64,000 bases of DNA from Nocardioides daphniae (GCF_004777465.1 NZ_CP038462.1:1116001-1180000); one strand, 5' to 3'; shown: positions 42,143 through 52,864, counted from the stretch's first letter. Notes: a model not told the origin generated them from the letters alone. Program-made: numbers and translations.

Positions 42143-43668
42143 CCGACTGGACCCGCAAGACCGCCGACGAGCTGGCCCAGGCCCTCGCCGCCGGTGAGGT
42201 GACGAGCGTCGAGCTGACGCAGGCACACCTCGACCGCATCGCCGCCGTCGACGGCAACGCCGACGCCGGCATCCACGCCTTCCTCCACGTCGACGCCGAG
42301 GGCGCGCTCGCCCAGGCGAAGGCCTCCGACGAGCGCCGTGCCGCCGGCACCCCCGCCTCGTACCTCGACGGCGTGCCGATCGCGGTCAAGGACGTGCTCG
42401 CCACCGAGGGCGTCCCGACGACCGTGGCCTCCAAGATCCTCGAGGGCTGGATCCCGCCCTACGACGCGACCGTGGTGAAGAAGCTGAAGGAGGCGGGCCT
42501 CCCGATCCTCGGCAAGACCAACATGGACGAGTTCGCGATGGGCTCCTCCACCGAGCACTCCGCCTACGGCCCGACCCGCAACCCCTGGGACCAGACCCGC
42601 ATCCCGGGCGGCTCCGGTGGTGGCTCGGCGGCCGCGGTGGCCGCCTTCGAGGCGCCGCTCGCGCTCGGCACCGACACCGGCGGCTCGATCCGCCAGCCCG
42701 CGGCCGTGACCGGCTCGGTCGGCGTGAAGCCGACCTACGGCGGCGTCTCGCGCTACGGCCTCGTCGCGATGGCCAACTCGCTCGACCAGGTCGGCCCGGT
42801 CACCCGCACCGTGCTCGACTCGGCGCTGCTCCACGAGCTGATCGGCGGCCACGACCCGCTCGACTCGACCTCGATCGACGCGCCCGTGCCCGCTTTCGCG
42901 GACGCCGCCCGCCAGGGTGCCGCCGGTGACCTGAGCGGCCTCAAGGTCGGCGTCATCCGCGAGCTCCAGGGCGAGGGCTACCAGCCCGGCGTCCAGGCCC
43001 GCTTCGACGAGTCGCTCGACCTGCTGCGCGCCGCCGGCGCCGAGGTCGTCGAGGTGTCGTGCCCCAACTTCGTGCACGCGCTGGCGACCTACTACCTGGT
43101 GATGCCGTGCGAGGCGTCCTCCAACCTCGCCAAGTTCGACGCCATGCGCTACGGCCTGCGGGTCACCCCCGACGGCGACCCGAGCGCCGAGGACGTCATG
43201 CGCGCCTCGCGTGACGCGGGCTTCGGAGACGAGGTCAAGCGCCGCATCATCATCGGCACGTACGCCCTCTCGAGCGGCTACTACGACGCCTACTACGGCC
43301 AGGCGCAGAAGGTCCGCACGCTGATCACCCAGGACTTCGAGGCCGCCTTCGCGCAGGTCGACGTCCTGGTCAGCCCCACCTCGCCGACCACCGCCTTCAA
43401 GCTGGGCGAGAAGCTCGACGACCCGATCGCGATGTACCTCAACGACCTCGCGACCATCCCGGCCAACCTGGCCGGCGTGCCCGGCATCAGCCTGCCCAAC
43501 GGCCTGGCCGACGAGGACGACCTGCCGTCGGGCTTCCAGATCCTGGCGCCGGCGACCGAGGACGTCCGGCTCTACCGCGTCGGCGCCGCCCTCGAGGCCG
43601 CGCTGGAGAAGAACTGGGGCGGTCCGTTGCTCGACCGCGCCCCCGAGCTGGAAGGGGTCAGCGCATGA
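42139..43668 (+). CDS. gatA: Asp/Glu-tRNA amidotransferase subunit A (amidase)
   Basis: 509-aa amidase-signature subunit that hydrolyses glutamine and passes ammonia to GatB. Catalytic triad: lysine in [11 protein letters not shown] (about residue 79), serines in [12 protein letters not shown] and [15 protein letters not shown] start overlapping gatC, and a 4-base ATGA overlap with gatB, give a coupled gatCAB operon. Confidence 0.96.
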   Translation: MTDWTRKTADELAQALAAGEVTSVELTQAHLDRIAAVDGNADAGIHAFLHVDAEGALAQAKASDERRAAGTPASYLDGVPIAVKDVLATEGVPTTVASKILEGWIPPYDATVVKKLKEAGLPILGKTNMDEFAMGSSTEHSAYGPTRNPWDQTRIPGGSGGGSAAAVAAFEAPLALGTDTGGSIRQPAAVTGSVGVKPTYGGVSRYGLVAMANSLDQVGPVTRTVLDSALLHELIGGHDPLDSTSIDAPVPAFADAARQGAAGDLSGLKVGVIRELQGEGYQPGVQARFDESLDLLRAAGAEVVEVSCPNFVHALATYYLVMPCEASSNLAKFDAMRYGLRVTPDGDPSAEDVMRASRDAGFGDEVKRRIIIGTYALSSGYYDAYYGQAQKVRTLITQDFEAAFAQVDVLVSPTSPTTAFKLGEKLDDPIAMYLNDLATIPANLAGVPGISLPNGLADEDDLPSGFQILAPATEDVRLYRVGAALEAALEKNWGGPLLDRAPELEGVSA

Positions 43669-45182
43669 GCGCCGCGACCGCCAAGCTGAAGACCTTCGAC
43701 GAGGCACTCGCCGCGTTCGACCCGGCGCTGGGCCTCGAGGTCCACGTCGAGCTCAGCACGAACACCAAGATGTTCTGCGGCTGCCCGACCGAGTTCGGCG
43801 CCGAGCCCAACACGCAGGTCTGCCCGACCTGCCTGGGCCTGCCCGGCGCCATGCCGGTCGTCAACGGCAAGGCCGTCGAGGCCGCCATCCGCATCGGCCT
43901 GGCGCTCAACTGCGAGATCGCCGAGTGGTGCCGCTTCGCCCGGAAGAACTACTTCTACCCGGACATGCCGAAGAACTTCCAGACCTCGCAGTACGACGAG
44001 CCGATCGCCTTCGAGGGCTACATGGACGTCACCATCGAGGGTGACGACGGCGAGCCCGAGATCTTCCGCGTGGAGATCGAGCGCGCCCACATGGAGGAGG
44101 ACACCGGCAAGTCGCTGCACGTCGGTGGCGCCACCGGCCGCATCCACGGGGCCGACTACTCGCTCGTCGACTACAACCGTGCCGGCATCCCGCTCATCGA
44201 GATCGTCACCAAGCCGATCACCGGCGCCGGGGCCAAGGCACCTGCCGTCGCCCGGGCGTACGTCGCCCAGCTGCGCGACCTGATCGTCGCCCTCGGCGTC
44301 TCCGACGCCCGCATGGACCAGGGCTCGATCCGCGCCGACGTCAACCTCTCGCTCGCCCCCAAGGGCGCCGAGAAGCTCGGCACCCGCACCGAGACGAAGA
44401 ACGTCAACTCGCTGCGCTCGGTCGAGCGGGCGGTGCGCTACGAGATCCAGCGCCACGCGGCGATCCTCACCGACGGCGGCTCGATCCTCCAGGAGACCCG
44501 CCACTGGCACGAGGACACCGGCGTCACCACGTCGGGTCGCGAGAAGTCCGACGCCGAGGACTACCGCTACTTCCCCGAGCCCGACCTGGTGCCCGTCGCC
44601 CCGTCGCGCGAGTGGGTCGAGGAGCTGCGCGGCACCCTGCCGGAGAACCCGACCGTCAAGCGGGCCCGCCTGCAGGCCGACTGGGGCTTCACCGACCTGG
44701 AGATGCGCGACACCATCGGTGCCGGCGCCTTCGGCCTCGTCGAGCAGACGGTCGCCGAGGGGTGCGCCCCGCAGGCCGCCCGCAAGTGGTGGCTCGGCGA
44801 GATGGCCCGTCGCTCCAACGAGAGCGGCGTCGAGATCAGCGAGCTGGGCATCACTCCCGCGCAGGTGGCGAAGATCCAGGCGCTCGTCGACGCGAAGACG
44901 ATCAACGACAAGCTGGCTCGCCAGGTCATCGAGGGCGTCCTCGCGGGCGAGGGCTCGCCCGAGGAGGTCGTCGAGAAGCGCGGCCTGGCCGTGGTCTCCG
45001 ACGACGGCGCCCTCTCGGCTGCCGTCGACAAGGCGATCGAGGCCAACCCCGACGTGGCCGACAAGATCCGTGACGGCAAGGTCGCTGCGGCCGGTGCCCT
45101 CATCGGTGCGGTGATGAAGGAGATGCGCGGGCAGGCCGACGCCGGCCGCGTGCGCGAGCTGATCATCGAGAAGCTGTCCTGA
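43665..45182 (+). CDS. gatB: Asp/Glu-tRNA amidotransferase subunit B
   Basis: 505-aa kinase/transamidase subunit. Signature [17 protein letters not shown] and [15 protein letters not shown] near the N-terminus (the Cys pairs bind zinc in many members), and [16 protein letters not shown]. The C-terminal helical and YqeY-like tail binds tRNA. Full length; the next gene is 354 bases downstream. Confidence 0.96.
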   Translation: MSAATAKLKTFDEALAAFDPALGLEVHVELSTNTKMFCGCPTEFGAEPNTQVCPTCLGLPGAMPVVNGKAVEAAIRIGLALNCEIAEWCRFARKNYFYPDMPKNFQTSQYDEPIAFEGYMDVTIEGDDGEPEIFRVEIERAHMEEDTGKSLHVGGATGRIHGADYSLVDYNRAGIPLIEIVTKPITGAGAKAPAVARAYVAQLRDLIVALGVSDARMDQGSIRADVNLSLAPKGAEKLGTRTETKNVNSLRSVERAVRYEIQRHAAILTDGGSILQETRHWHEDTGVTTSGREKSDAEDYRYFPEPDLVPVAPSREWVEELRGTLPENPTVKRARLQADWGFTDLEMRDTIGAGAFGLVEQTVAEGCAPQAARKWWLGEMARRSNESGVEISELGITPAQVAKIQALVDAKTINDKLARQVIEGVLAGEGSPEEVVEKRGLAVVSDDGALSAAVDKAIEANPDVADKIRDGKVAAAGALIGAVMKEMRGQADAGRVRELIIEKLS

Positions 45183-45219
45183 CCCACGGCGTACGCACGC
45201 CCTGACCCCTGCGGTCCGC

Positions 45220-45274
45220 AACTGCCGAGCTGATGCCCCGACACCCCGGTGCCGGCCGCATCAACTCGGCAGTT
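45220..45274. repeat. Long imperfect palindrome after gatB
   Basis: AACTGCCGAGCTGATGC (45220-45236) pairs with GCATCAACTCGGCAGTT (45258-45274): 17 base pairs with one G-T pair, with a smaller CACC/GGTG stem in the loop. It can terminate gatCAB transcription, or be a copy of an intergenic repeat family. No U-run. Confidence 0.7.
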
Positions 45275-45329
45275 CTCGTTGGGGGGGACGACAAGTCGGC
45301 GGCGGACCCGATCGGGGGTACAGTGCTGC

Positions 45330-45455
45330 CTTCGTGGCGACCGCCGCGACACCTGCACGCCCGTCACGGGGAAAGCCGGTCCAAGTCCGGCGCTGACCCG
45401 CAACCGTGGGCACGGAGAGATCCGTGCGAGCCGGAACGCCTGTGACGACGCGTCC
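45330..45455 (+). promoter_or_regulatory. Cobalamin riboswitch aptamer
   Basis: The conserved B12-box region is clear: GGGGAAAGCCGGTCCAAGTC, then CGGCGCTGACCCGCAACCGTG (45389 on) and GAGCCGGAACGCCTG at 45428-45442, with the ACACCTGCACGCC 5' arm. A -10 hexamer TACAGT at 45319-45324 would start the RNA just before it. The whole leader lies ahead of the ECF uptake operon at 45537-51673, so cobalamin would repress it. Confidence 0.9.
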
Positions 45456-45481
45456 GAACAACACACGCTGTCGTGGAAAGC

Positions 45482-45530
45482 AGCGGGTTCGACTCCATGA
45501 CGGAGTGTTCCCGCTGGTGCAGCGGGAAGG
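45482..45530 (+). promoter_or_regulatory. Riboswitch expression platform with competing hairpins
   Basis: AGCGGG (45482-45487) can pair with CCCGCT (45510-45515), extended by ACTCC/GGAGT. The same CCCGCT can instead pair with AGCGGG at 45521-45526, which overlaps the Shine-Dalgarno sequence GGGAAGG of the next gene. The two folds exclude each other and would switch translation on or off. Confidence 0.55.
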
Positions 45531-45536
45531 ACTGAC

Positions 45537-47144
45537 ATGCTTCGCAGCACGCGCACCCGCGCCGCGTTCGTCGCGGCCACCGCCCTCGTCGTCACCGGCC
45601 TGGGGCAGGTGCCGGCCCAGGCGGCCACCGACTCCTCCCCGGCGCAGCTCGCCGGGACGTGGATGACGGGCAACCTCAACGGTGACGGACTGCTCACCGG
45701 GGCGTACGCCGACGACAAGGGTGAGACCCAGACGTTCACCGACTACGGCAGCAGCGTCGACCTCGCGCTCTCCCTGGACGCCGTGGGGGGCGACGCCGCG
45801 ACCGTCACCCGCATCACCGACGCGATCGCAGCGCAGGTCGGCGACTACACCGCGCCCTGGGGCGACGTGTACGCCGGCTCCTCGGCCAAGGCGATGACCC
45901 TTGCGGTCAGCCAGGGACGCGACCCGCGCACCTTCGGAGGCCGCGACCTGCAGGCCCAGGTCGAGGGCAGGGTCATCACCACGGGTGCCTCCACGGGGCG
46001 CATCGAGGACCTCTCCGCCTGGGGCGACTACGCCAACAGCATCGGCCAGGCGTTCGCCGCCCGTGCGCTGACCGCCGCCGGATCGAGCCTGGCCGACGAG
46101 GCGACCGACTACCTGCTGCTCCAGCAGTGCGACGCGGGCTTCTTCCGCCTCGACTTCACCAAGGACAAGGCCGCGGCCGACCAGACCTGCGACGGCGCCT
46201 CCGGCGCGGTCGACGCCGACGGCCCGGACGTGACCGCGCTGGTCGCCCTGCAGCTGGCGGCCATCGAGTCGCCCGACGCCGACGTGACCGCTGCGCTCGC
46301 CGACGCGAAGACCTGGCTGGCCGCCCAGCAGGCGGCCGACGGTGGCTTCGGCAGCACTGACAACGGAGCCAACGCCAACAGCACCGGCCTGGGCGGTTGG
46401 GCGCTCGCCGAGCTCGGTGACACCGCTCGGGCGACGAAGGCCGCGACCTGGCTGCGCGCCCGTCAGGTCGTCGGGGCCTGCGACGGCAAGCTGGCCCCCG
46501 AGACCGGCGCCATCGCCTACAGCGACGAGGCGCTCGCCGCCGGCCGCAAGGACGGCATCGCCGACCCGCTCGACCGCGTGCAGTGGATCATTGCCGGCGC
46601 CCAGGGCCTGGCAGGTCTCGCCTCGGCGCCCGCCACCAGCGCCAAGGACAAGGTCACCGCGCCCCGGTTCGCCAAGGCGGGCTCGAAGGTCACCTTCACC
46701 GTCACCGGCCTCGCCGCCGGTGAGCGCGGTTGCCTCAGCGGTGCCGTCGGCACCCGCACCCTCGTCGGCACCGGCTCGGCCCTCAAGGCTGTCGCCACCC
46801 TCAAGGCGGGCACCCGCAGCGTGACGCTGCGTACGGCGACCGCCACCGGCACCAGCAGCGTCACCGGCACGGTCACCGTGCTCGGCAAGAAGAAGCTCAA
46901 GGTGAGCCTCGCCAAGAAGCAGGTCAAGCGCAACGCCAAGGTCAAGGTCACCGTCAAGGGCCTGGCCCGCGGCGAGAGGGTGACCGTCAAGGTCCGCGGC
47001 AAGAAGGTCGCCACCGGCACCGCCAACGCCAAGGGCGTCCTGGTCCGCACCGTCAAGGTCGGCAAGGCCCGGGGCGTTGCGAGGGTGGCCGTCCAGGGGC
47101 AGTACGCCACGCGTACGGGCACCGCGAAGATCCGGGTGCGATGA
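45537..47144 (+). CDS. Secreted alpha/alpha-barrel repeat protein of the cobalamin operon
   Basis: 535 aa. Signal peptide of about 29 residues ending PAQA. Residues 40-370 hold prenyltransferase/squalene-oxidase-type repeats (WLAAQQAADGGFG, ANSTGLGGWALAELG, ATDYLLLQQCDAGFF), the alpha6/alpha6-barrel fold also used by the N-terminal domain of animal transcobalamin and intrinsic factor. The C-terminus is Ig-like and Lys-rich. First gene after the B12 riboswitch, with a GGAAGGA site. It likely captures cobalamin outside the membrane; this is inferred from fold and context, not shown by binding residues. Confidence 0.75.
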   Translation: MLRSTRTRAAFVAATALVVTGLGQVPAQAATDSSPAQLAGTWMTGNLNGDGLLTGAYADDKGETQTFTDYGSSVDLALSLDAVGGDAATVTRITDAIAAQVGDYTAPWGDVYAGSSAKAMTLAVSQGRDPRTFGGRDLQAQVEGRVITTGASTGRIEDLSAWGDYANSIGQAFAARALTAAGSSLADEATDYLLLQQCDAGFFRLDFTKDKAAADQTCDGASGAVDADGPDVTALVALQLAAIESPDADVTAALADAKTWLAAQQAADGGFGSTDNGANANSTGLGGWALAELGDTARATKAATWLRARQVVGACDGKLAPETGAIAYSDEALAAGRKDGIADPLDRVQWIIAGAQGLAGLASAPATSAKDKVTAPRFAKAGSKVTFTVTGLAAGERGCLSGAVGTRTLVGTGSALKAVATLKAGTRSVTLRTATATGTSSVTGTVTVLGKKKLKVSLAKKQVKRNAKVKVTVKGLARGERVTVKVRGKKVATGTANAKGVLVRTVKVGKARGVARVAVQGQYATRTGTAKIRVR

Positions 47145-48024
47145 GCCCGACCTCCCCCCGGAGGCGTCTCGCCGGGTCCGTCGCCGCACTCCTCGTGGGT
47201 GCGGCGGCGGGCGTCGGCCTGCTGGCCCCCGCACCCGCCCACGCGGCGGCGTGCAGCGGCGCCTCGGGCGTCACCGTGGTCGTCGACTTCGCCGAGCTCG
47301 GGGAGGGGGTGACCGCCGGGTGCGCACCCGACGGCGGGCGCGCCCGGGGGCTGTTCACCGCCGCGGGCTACACGCTGACCACTGCCACCAAGGCGCCCAG
47401 CTTCGTCTGCCGGGTCAACGGCCTGCCCGCCTCCGACCCGTGCGTCGACGCCGCACCGCCGGACGCGTACTGGAGCCTGTGGTGGGCCGACGGCAAGGGC
47501 GGCTCGTGGGTCTACGCCTCGCTGGGCGTCGACGCCCTCAAGATCCCCGACGGCGCCTACCTCGCCTTCTCATGGCACCAGGGCAGCGGCAAGGCCCAGC
47601 CGCCCTCCACCGTGCCGGTCTCGCGCACCGAGCCAACGAAGAAGCCGGCCCCCAGCCGGAAGCCCGCGCCGAAGCCGGCCCCGACGAAGAAGGGCGGCGG
47701 CAGCACGTCCGGCCCCGCCCCGACCGCAGCGCCGACGAACGTCCCGGGAGCCCCGGACGCCACTGCCTCCGGCACGCCGACCGCCTCGGCCTCCGCGTCA
47801 CCCACCAACAGCGCCTCGCCGAGCGCCGACGAGCCGACCCCGGGGAGACCTTCTCGGTCGACCCCGACCTCCCAGCCGACCAGATCACGGCCGGCCCCGA
47901 GGACACCGTGACCGTCGCCGACGACGACGTCACGGGTCTGCCCGGCTGGGTCGCGCCCGTGGTCGTGCTGGTCCTCCTGGGCGCCGGCGTCGCCGTCGTC
48001 CTCGTCCGTCGACGGCAGGTCTGA
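47141..48024 (+). CDS. Membrane-anchored DUF4430-like (transcobalamin beta-domain-like) protein, frameshifted
   Basis: About 294 aa. Signal peptide, then a 120-residue domain with four cysteines and the signature AYWSLWWADG ... WVYASLGVDALKIPDG, similar to DUF4430, the beta domain that closes over cobalamin in transcobalamin/intrinsic factor. A long Pro/Thr/Ser/Lys-rich stalk and a single C-terminal membrane helix (VAPVVVLVLLGAGVAVVLV) followed by RRRQV anchor it. The stalk and helix join at GGGG 47842-47845, where one G is missing. ATG overlaps the previous stop. Confidence 0.7.
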
Positions 48025-48032
48025 GCGCGGTC

Positions 48033-49219
48033 ATGACCGTCGTCGCCGACGCCACAGCACACGCCCGGGGCCATGCCCCCGCCCGCCGGGTGCGGTTCCC
48101 CCGTGAGCTGCACCCGGTGGCGTGGTGGATGTGGGCGGCCGGCGTCGCGGCGGCGGCCTCCAGCACCACCAACCCGTTGCTGCTGGCGCTGCTCATCGCG
48201 GTGACCTGGCTGGTCGTGGTGAGCTGCCGTGGTGACGGCACGTGGGCCCGCTCGTTCAAGCTCTACCTGTGGCTCGCGGTGCTCACGGTCGTGATCCGGA
48301 TCTTCTTCCGCGTGCTGCTCGGCGGCACCGACCAGGGCCACGTCATGCTCCACCTGCCGACGATCCCGCTGCCGCACTGGGCGGCGGGCATCCAGCTGCT
48401 CGGGCCGGTGACGCGGGAGCAGGTGCTCGCCGGGCTGTACGACGGACTCCAGCTCGCCGCCATCCTGGTCGCCTTCGGTGCCGCCAACGCGCTCGCCAAC
48501 CCCAAGCGGCTGCTCAAGACCCTGCCGCCCGCGCTCTACGAGATCGGCAGCGCCCTCGTCGTCGCCGTCTCGGTGCTGCCGCAGCTCGTCGACAGCGCGC
48601 GCCGCGTCAAGCACGCGCAGGAGCTGCGCGGCGGCGTGGAGGGCCGGATCCGAGGGATGCGCCGCCTGCTCGTGCCGGTGCTCGAGGACGCCTTCGACCG
48701 CTCGCTCGGGCTGGCCGCCGGCATGGACGCCCGCGGCTACGGCCGCTCCGGCGACCTCGACCGGCGTACGCGCGTGGTCACCGGCACCCTGATGGTCGCC
48801 GCCCTCATCGGCACCTGCGTCGGTGTCTACGGCTTCCTCGACCGGACCACCCCCCGCTGGCTCGGACTCCCGATGCTGGCCGTGGGAGCGGCCTGCGCCG
48901 TGGCCGGCATGACGAGCGCGGGGCGTCGGGTCCGACGCACCCGCTACCGCCCCGACCGCTGGCAGGGCCCGGAGATCGCGATCGCCGCCAGCGGCGTCGT
49001 GGCCGCGACCGGCGTGTGGTGGGTCGCGACCTCGACCATGACCGTCGCCCACCCGGGCGTGACCGGGGTGCCCACGCTGACCCTGACGGCGCTGCTGGCA
49101 CCGTTGGTCGCACTGGTGCCGCTGCTCGCGGCGCCACCGCCCCTGACGGTGACCACCCGCCAGCCCGCCAGCACCCACACCCCACCGCCAGCCCCACCAG
49201 AGAGGAAGGACCGTCGTGA
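48033..49219 (+). CDS. ECF transporter transmembrane subunit EcfT (frameshift near 3' end)
   Basis: About 395 aa with hydrophobic helices in two groups. The EcfT coupling region shows LPPALYEIGSALVVAVSVLPQL, the Ala-Arg-Gly-type motif in DARGYGRSGDL, and AQELRGGVEGR. It anchors the ATPases to the S component. The frame from 48033 stays open past the next gene; a stop TGA at 49217-49219 in the neighbouring frame overlaps GTG 49216 (GTGA), so one missing base near the C-rich 49180-49190 stretch is likely. It lies eight bases after the preceding stop. Confidence 0.8.
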
Positions 49220-50833
49220 TCGCACTGCGTGGCATCGAGTTCGGCTACGACGACCAACCCGTCCTGGCCGGGGTCGACCTCGAGATCGAGGAGGGCGAGC
49301 TCGTCCTCCTCGCCGGCCCCACCGGGTCGGGCAAGTCGACGCTGCTCGGTGTCGTCACCGGGCTGGTGCCCACCTACTCCGGCGGCACGCTGCGCGGTGA
49401 CGTCACTTGGGACGGCGAGAGCATCCTCCACCTGCCGGCCCGGGAGCGTGCCGGACGGATCGGCTTCGTCGGCCAGAACCCGGCCGCCTGGTTCGTCACC
49501 GACACGGTGGAGGAGGAGCTGGCCTACGCCATGGAGCAGCTCGGCCTGCCGGCCGCCACCATGCGCCGCCGTGTCGAGGAGACCCTTGACCTGCTCGGCA
49601 TCGCCGACCTGCGCCACCGCGACCTGCGCACCCTGTCGGGCGGGCAGCAGCAGCGCGTCGCGATCGGCGCCGTGCTGACGATGCATCCGCGGCTGCTGGT
49701 GCTCGACGAGCCGACCTCGGCCCTCGACCCGACCGCTGCCGAGGACGTGCTCGCCACGCTCACCCGCCTGGTCCACGACCTCGGCGTCTCGGTGCTGCTG
49801 GCCGAGCACCGCATCGAGCGCGTCGTCCCCTTCGCCGACCGGATGGTCCTGGTGCGCGGCGACGGCACCGTCGAGGTCGACGTGCCGCAGGTGGTGCTCG
49901 AGCGCTCACCGATCGCGCCGCCGCTGGTCGACCTGGGCCGCTCGGTCGGCTGGAGCCCGCTGCCCCTCACCGTCCGCGAGGCGCGCCGGCGGGCTGCTGC
50001 GCTGCGTACGCCCCTCGCGGAGGCCCTCGAGGTGCCTGCGACCGCGCCCACCGACCAGCCCGCGCCCACGGCACGCCGTGCTCGAGGCCCGCGGGCTCTC
50101 CGTCGCGCACCGCACGACACCGGTGCTCGACGGCGTCGACCTGGCCCTGCACGCCGGCCACGTGACGGCGCTGATGGGACGCAACGGCGCCGGCAAGTCG
50201 ACCCTGCTGTGGACGCTGCAGGGACGGTTGGCCCGCGTCGGCGGGACGCTGCTCAACGCCGGGCGTGACCCGCACGCCGTGGCCCGCGACGAGCGTCGGA
50301 CACTGACCGGGATGGTGCCGCAGAGCGCCGCCGACCTGCTCTACCTGGAGAGCGTCTCCGAGGAGTGCGTGGCCGCCGACGCAGCCGCCGACGCCGAGCC
50401 CGGGACCTGTCGTGCGCTGCTCGACCGGCTCGTGCCCGGCCTGGACGACGAGAGCCACCCGCGCGACCTCTCCGAGGGGCAGAAGCTGGCGCTGGCGGTC
50501 GCCGTCGTGCTGACCACCCGCCCCGCCGTGCTGCTGCTCGACGAGCCGACCCGCGGCCTGGACTACCCGGGCAAGGCGGCGCTGTCGACGATCCTGCGTG
50601 AGCTGGCCGGCGAGGGCCACGCCGTGCTGGTGGCCACCCACGACGTCGAGTTCGTGGCGCTCACCTGCGACCGCGTCGTGGTGCTCGCCGAGGGTGAGGT
50701 CGTCTCCTCGGGCCCGACCCGCGAGGTGGTGGCTGAGTCGCCCTCCTTCGCGCCGCAGGTGACCAAGGTGCTGGGCCCGCCGTGGCTGAAGGTGGCCGAG
50801 GTCGAGAAGGCGTTGCAGGGGAGCCTGGCGTGA
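49216..50833 (+). CDS. Double ECF/ABC ATPase (EcfA-EcfA', frameshifted or two genes)
   Basis: Two complete ABC cassettes in tandem. First: Walker A GPTGSGKST, signature LSGGQQQ, Walker B LLVLDEPTSALD. Second: Walker A GRNGAGKST, signature DLSEGQK (degenerate), Walker B VLLLDEPTRGLD. They are joined by a short Pro/Ala linker but lie in different frames; removing one C near 50075 makes one protein of about 539 aa. Alternatively the second starts at GTG 50078 as a separate gene. Energises cobalamin uptake with EcfT and the S component. Confidence 0.82.
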
Positions 50834-51673
50834 GCACGACCTCGACCCGGGCGGGGGAGGCGCTGCACGTGCCCGACCCGCGGATGCGGATCGGGCCGCG
50901 CTCGGCGCTGGTGCTCGTGCTGGTCTCGGTGGTCGGCCTGATGATGCTGGGCTGGCCGCTGATCCTCGACGCCCCGGCCGACGGGGCCCGGGTCGACCCA
51001 CCTTTCCTCTTCGTGGCGCTGCTGCCGCTGCTGCTGGTGATGGTGCTGGCCGAGATGACCGAGGGCGGCATGGACGCCCGCACGCTGGCGCTCCTGGGGC
51101 TGCTCTCGGCGATCAACGGCGTGCTGCGCGGGCTCGGTGCCGGCGTCGCCGGGGTGGAGCTGATCTTCTTCCTGATGGTGCTGGCGGGGCGGGTCTTCGG
51201 GCCGGCCTTCGGCTTCGTCCTCGGCTGCACGTCGCTCTTCGTCTCGGCCCTCTTCACCGCCGGCATCGGGCCCTGGCCCCTTCCAGATGCTGGTGGCCGG
51301 CTGGGTCGGGATGGGCGCCGGCCTGCTGCCGCGCCGTCCGCGCGGTCGCGCCGAGGTGGCGATGCTGGTCGTCTACGGGGTGCTGGCGGCCTACGCCTAC
51401 GGCCTGCTGATGAACCTGTGGGGCTGGCCGCTGGCGCTGGGCATCGAGGTGCCCGGCTACGAGGCGACCGAGCTCTCCTTCGTCTCCGGGGCGCCGCTGC
51501 TGGAGAACCTCAAGCGCTTCGGCCTCTACACGCTGGTCACCTCGACGGGCGGCTGGGACACCGGCCGAGCCGTGACCAACGGGCTGATGATCGCGCTGGT
51601 CGGGCCCGCCGTGCTCAGCACGCTGCGCCGGGCCGCCCGCCGCGCCGTCGTGCAGCGGGTCCCGGCCTCCTGA
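50830..51673 (+). CDS. ECF transporter S component, predicted cobalamin-specific (frameshifted)
   Basis: About 281-aa membrane protein with six or seven helices: LVLVSVVGLMMLGWPLIL, FVALLPLLLVMVLAEM, then GPWPFQMLVAGWVGMGAGLLPRR, matching the GPW-PFQM-GWVG-G-G-L motif of large S components. The frame changes in CCCC near 51281 (one extra base). Start GTG overlaps the ATPase stop. Cobalamin specificity follows from the upstream riboswitch and operon, not from residues. Convergent with the next gene, 12 bases away. Confidence 0.75.
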
Positions 51674-51685
51674 CCGCGGGCCGGG

Positions 51686-52864
51686 TCACCGGCGTACGCG
51701 CAGGATCCGGTCGTCGTCGGGCGCCGGGTCGCCGCGCCCGTCGTGGTTGGAGGTGGTGACCCAGAGGCCGTCCTCGGCCGCGACGACGGTGCGCATCCGG
51801 CCGTACTCGCCGACGAAGTGGGCCGTGCTGTCGACCTCGTCGCCGTCGACCGTGACCTGCCACAGCCGCTGGCCGCGGAGTGCGCCGAGCCAGAACGAGC
51901 CGTCGGCCCAGGCCAGCCCGGAGGGGGAGGCCTCGTCGGTGCTCCAGACCGCCACCGGGTCGGTGAGCCCGCGGCCCTCCCCGCCCCGGGCCATCCCCTC
52001 GACCTGCGGCCAGCCGTAGTTGGCCCCGGCCTCGATCCGGTTGAGCTCGTCGAAGGAGTCGGCGCCGAACTCGCTGGCGTACAGCTGTCCCTGGTCGTCC
52101 CACGCCAGCCCCTGCACGTTGCGGTGGCCGATCGAGTAGACCGGGGAGCGGCCGAAGGGGTTGTCCGGGGCGGGGCGCCCCTCGGCGGTGATCCGCAGGA
52201 TCTTGCCGGCCAGCGACGTCTCGTCCTGCGCCAGCTCGGGCTCGCCGGCGTCGCCGGTGGAGACGTAGAGGTAGCCGTCGGGGCCGAAGGCGATCCGTCC
52301 GCCGTCGTGGTAGTCGGCCCGCGGGATCCCGGTGAGCACCGGCTTCCACGGGCCGAGCCGGTCCCCGTCGAAGGTGGCGGTGAGGACCCGGTTGTCCTCG
52401 CCGGTGGTGACGTAGACGAAGACCCGCTCCACGCCGGCCTCGGCCAGCGAGGCGATGCCCAGCAGGCCGCCCTCGACGCTGGGCCCCTGGCCGGGATCGG
52501 TGCGGACGACGCCGAGGTCGGTGGTCGACCACGACCGGTCCTTGCCCTGGCCCTCGTCCGGGGTCAGGTGCAGCACCTTCCACGAGTCGCGCTCGGTGAC
52601 CAGCGCGGAGCCGTCGGCGAGGAAGGTGACGCCCCACGGCACCCGCAGGCCCTCGGCGACCGCACCGCGTACGCGTGGCTCGCCGGCGCTGGTCGACCCG
52701 TCGGGGGAGGCAGTGGGCGAGGGAGTGGGGGAGGCCGACTCCTGGACGGTCGGCGTCTGCACGCCGTCGGGGCCGTCACCCTCCGTGTCGCCGCACGCGG
52801 CGAGGAGGGGCGCCACCAAGCCGACCGCGACCACCGCGGAGAGTCGGCGTCGGGAGCTGCGCAT
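51686..52864 (-). CDS. PQQ-dependent sugar dehydrogenase-like lipoprotein (GSDH family)
   Basis: 392 aa. Lipoprotein signal (VAPLLAAC), a Ser/Thr/Pro linker, then a six-bladed beta-propeller: LRVPWGVTFLADGSALVTER, VEGGLLGIASL, HDGGRIAFGPDGYLYVSTGD, SIGHRNVQGLAWD and GANYGWPQVEG, the hallmark of soluble glucose/sorbosone dehydrogenases. Catalytic His in HRNVQG. It oxidises sugars outside the cell if PQQ is supplied. GGAGGT lies five bases before the ATG. Confidence 0.88.
   Translation of the reverse strand: MRSSRRRLSAVVAVGLVAPLLAACGDTEGDGPDGVQTPTVQESASPTPSPTASPDGSTSAGEPRVRGAVAEGLRVPWGVTFLADGSALVTERDSWKVLHLTPDEGQGKDRSWSTTDLGVVRTDPGQGPSVEGGLLGIASLAEAGVERVFVYVTTGEDNRVLTATFDGDRLGPWKPVLTGIPRADYHDGGRIAFGPDGYLYVSTGDAGEPELAQDETSLAGKILRITAEGRPAPDNPFGRSPVYSIGHRNVQGLAWDDQGQLYASEFGADSFDELNRIEAGANYGWPQVEGMARGGEGRGLTDPVAVWSTDEASPSGLAWADGSFWLGALRGQRLWQVTVDGDEVDSTAHFVGEYGRMRTVVAAEDGLWVTTSNHDGRGDPAPDDDRILRVRR

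Noticed and set aside
50078..50833. Second ABC cassette as a clearly independent gene
   Set aside because: Possible, but GTG 50078 has no good ribosome-binding site and the linker is continuous after removing one base, so I treat it as the second half of one protein.
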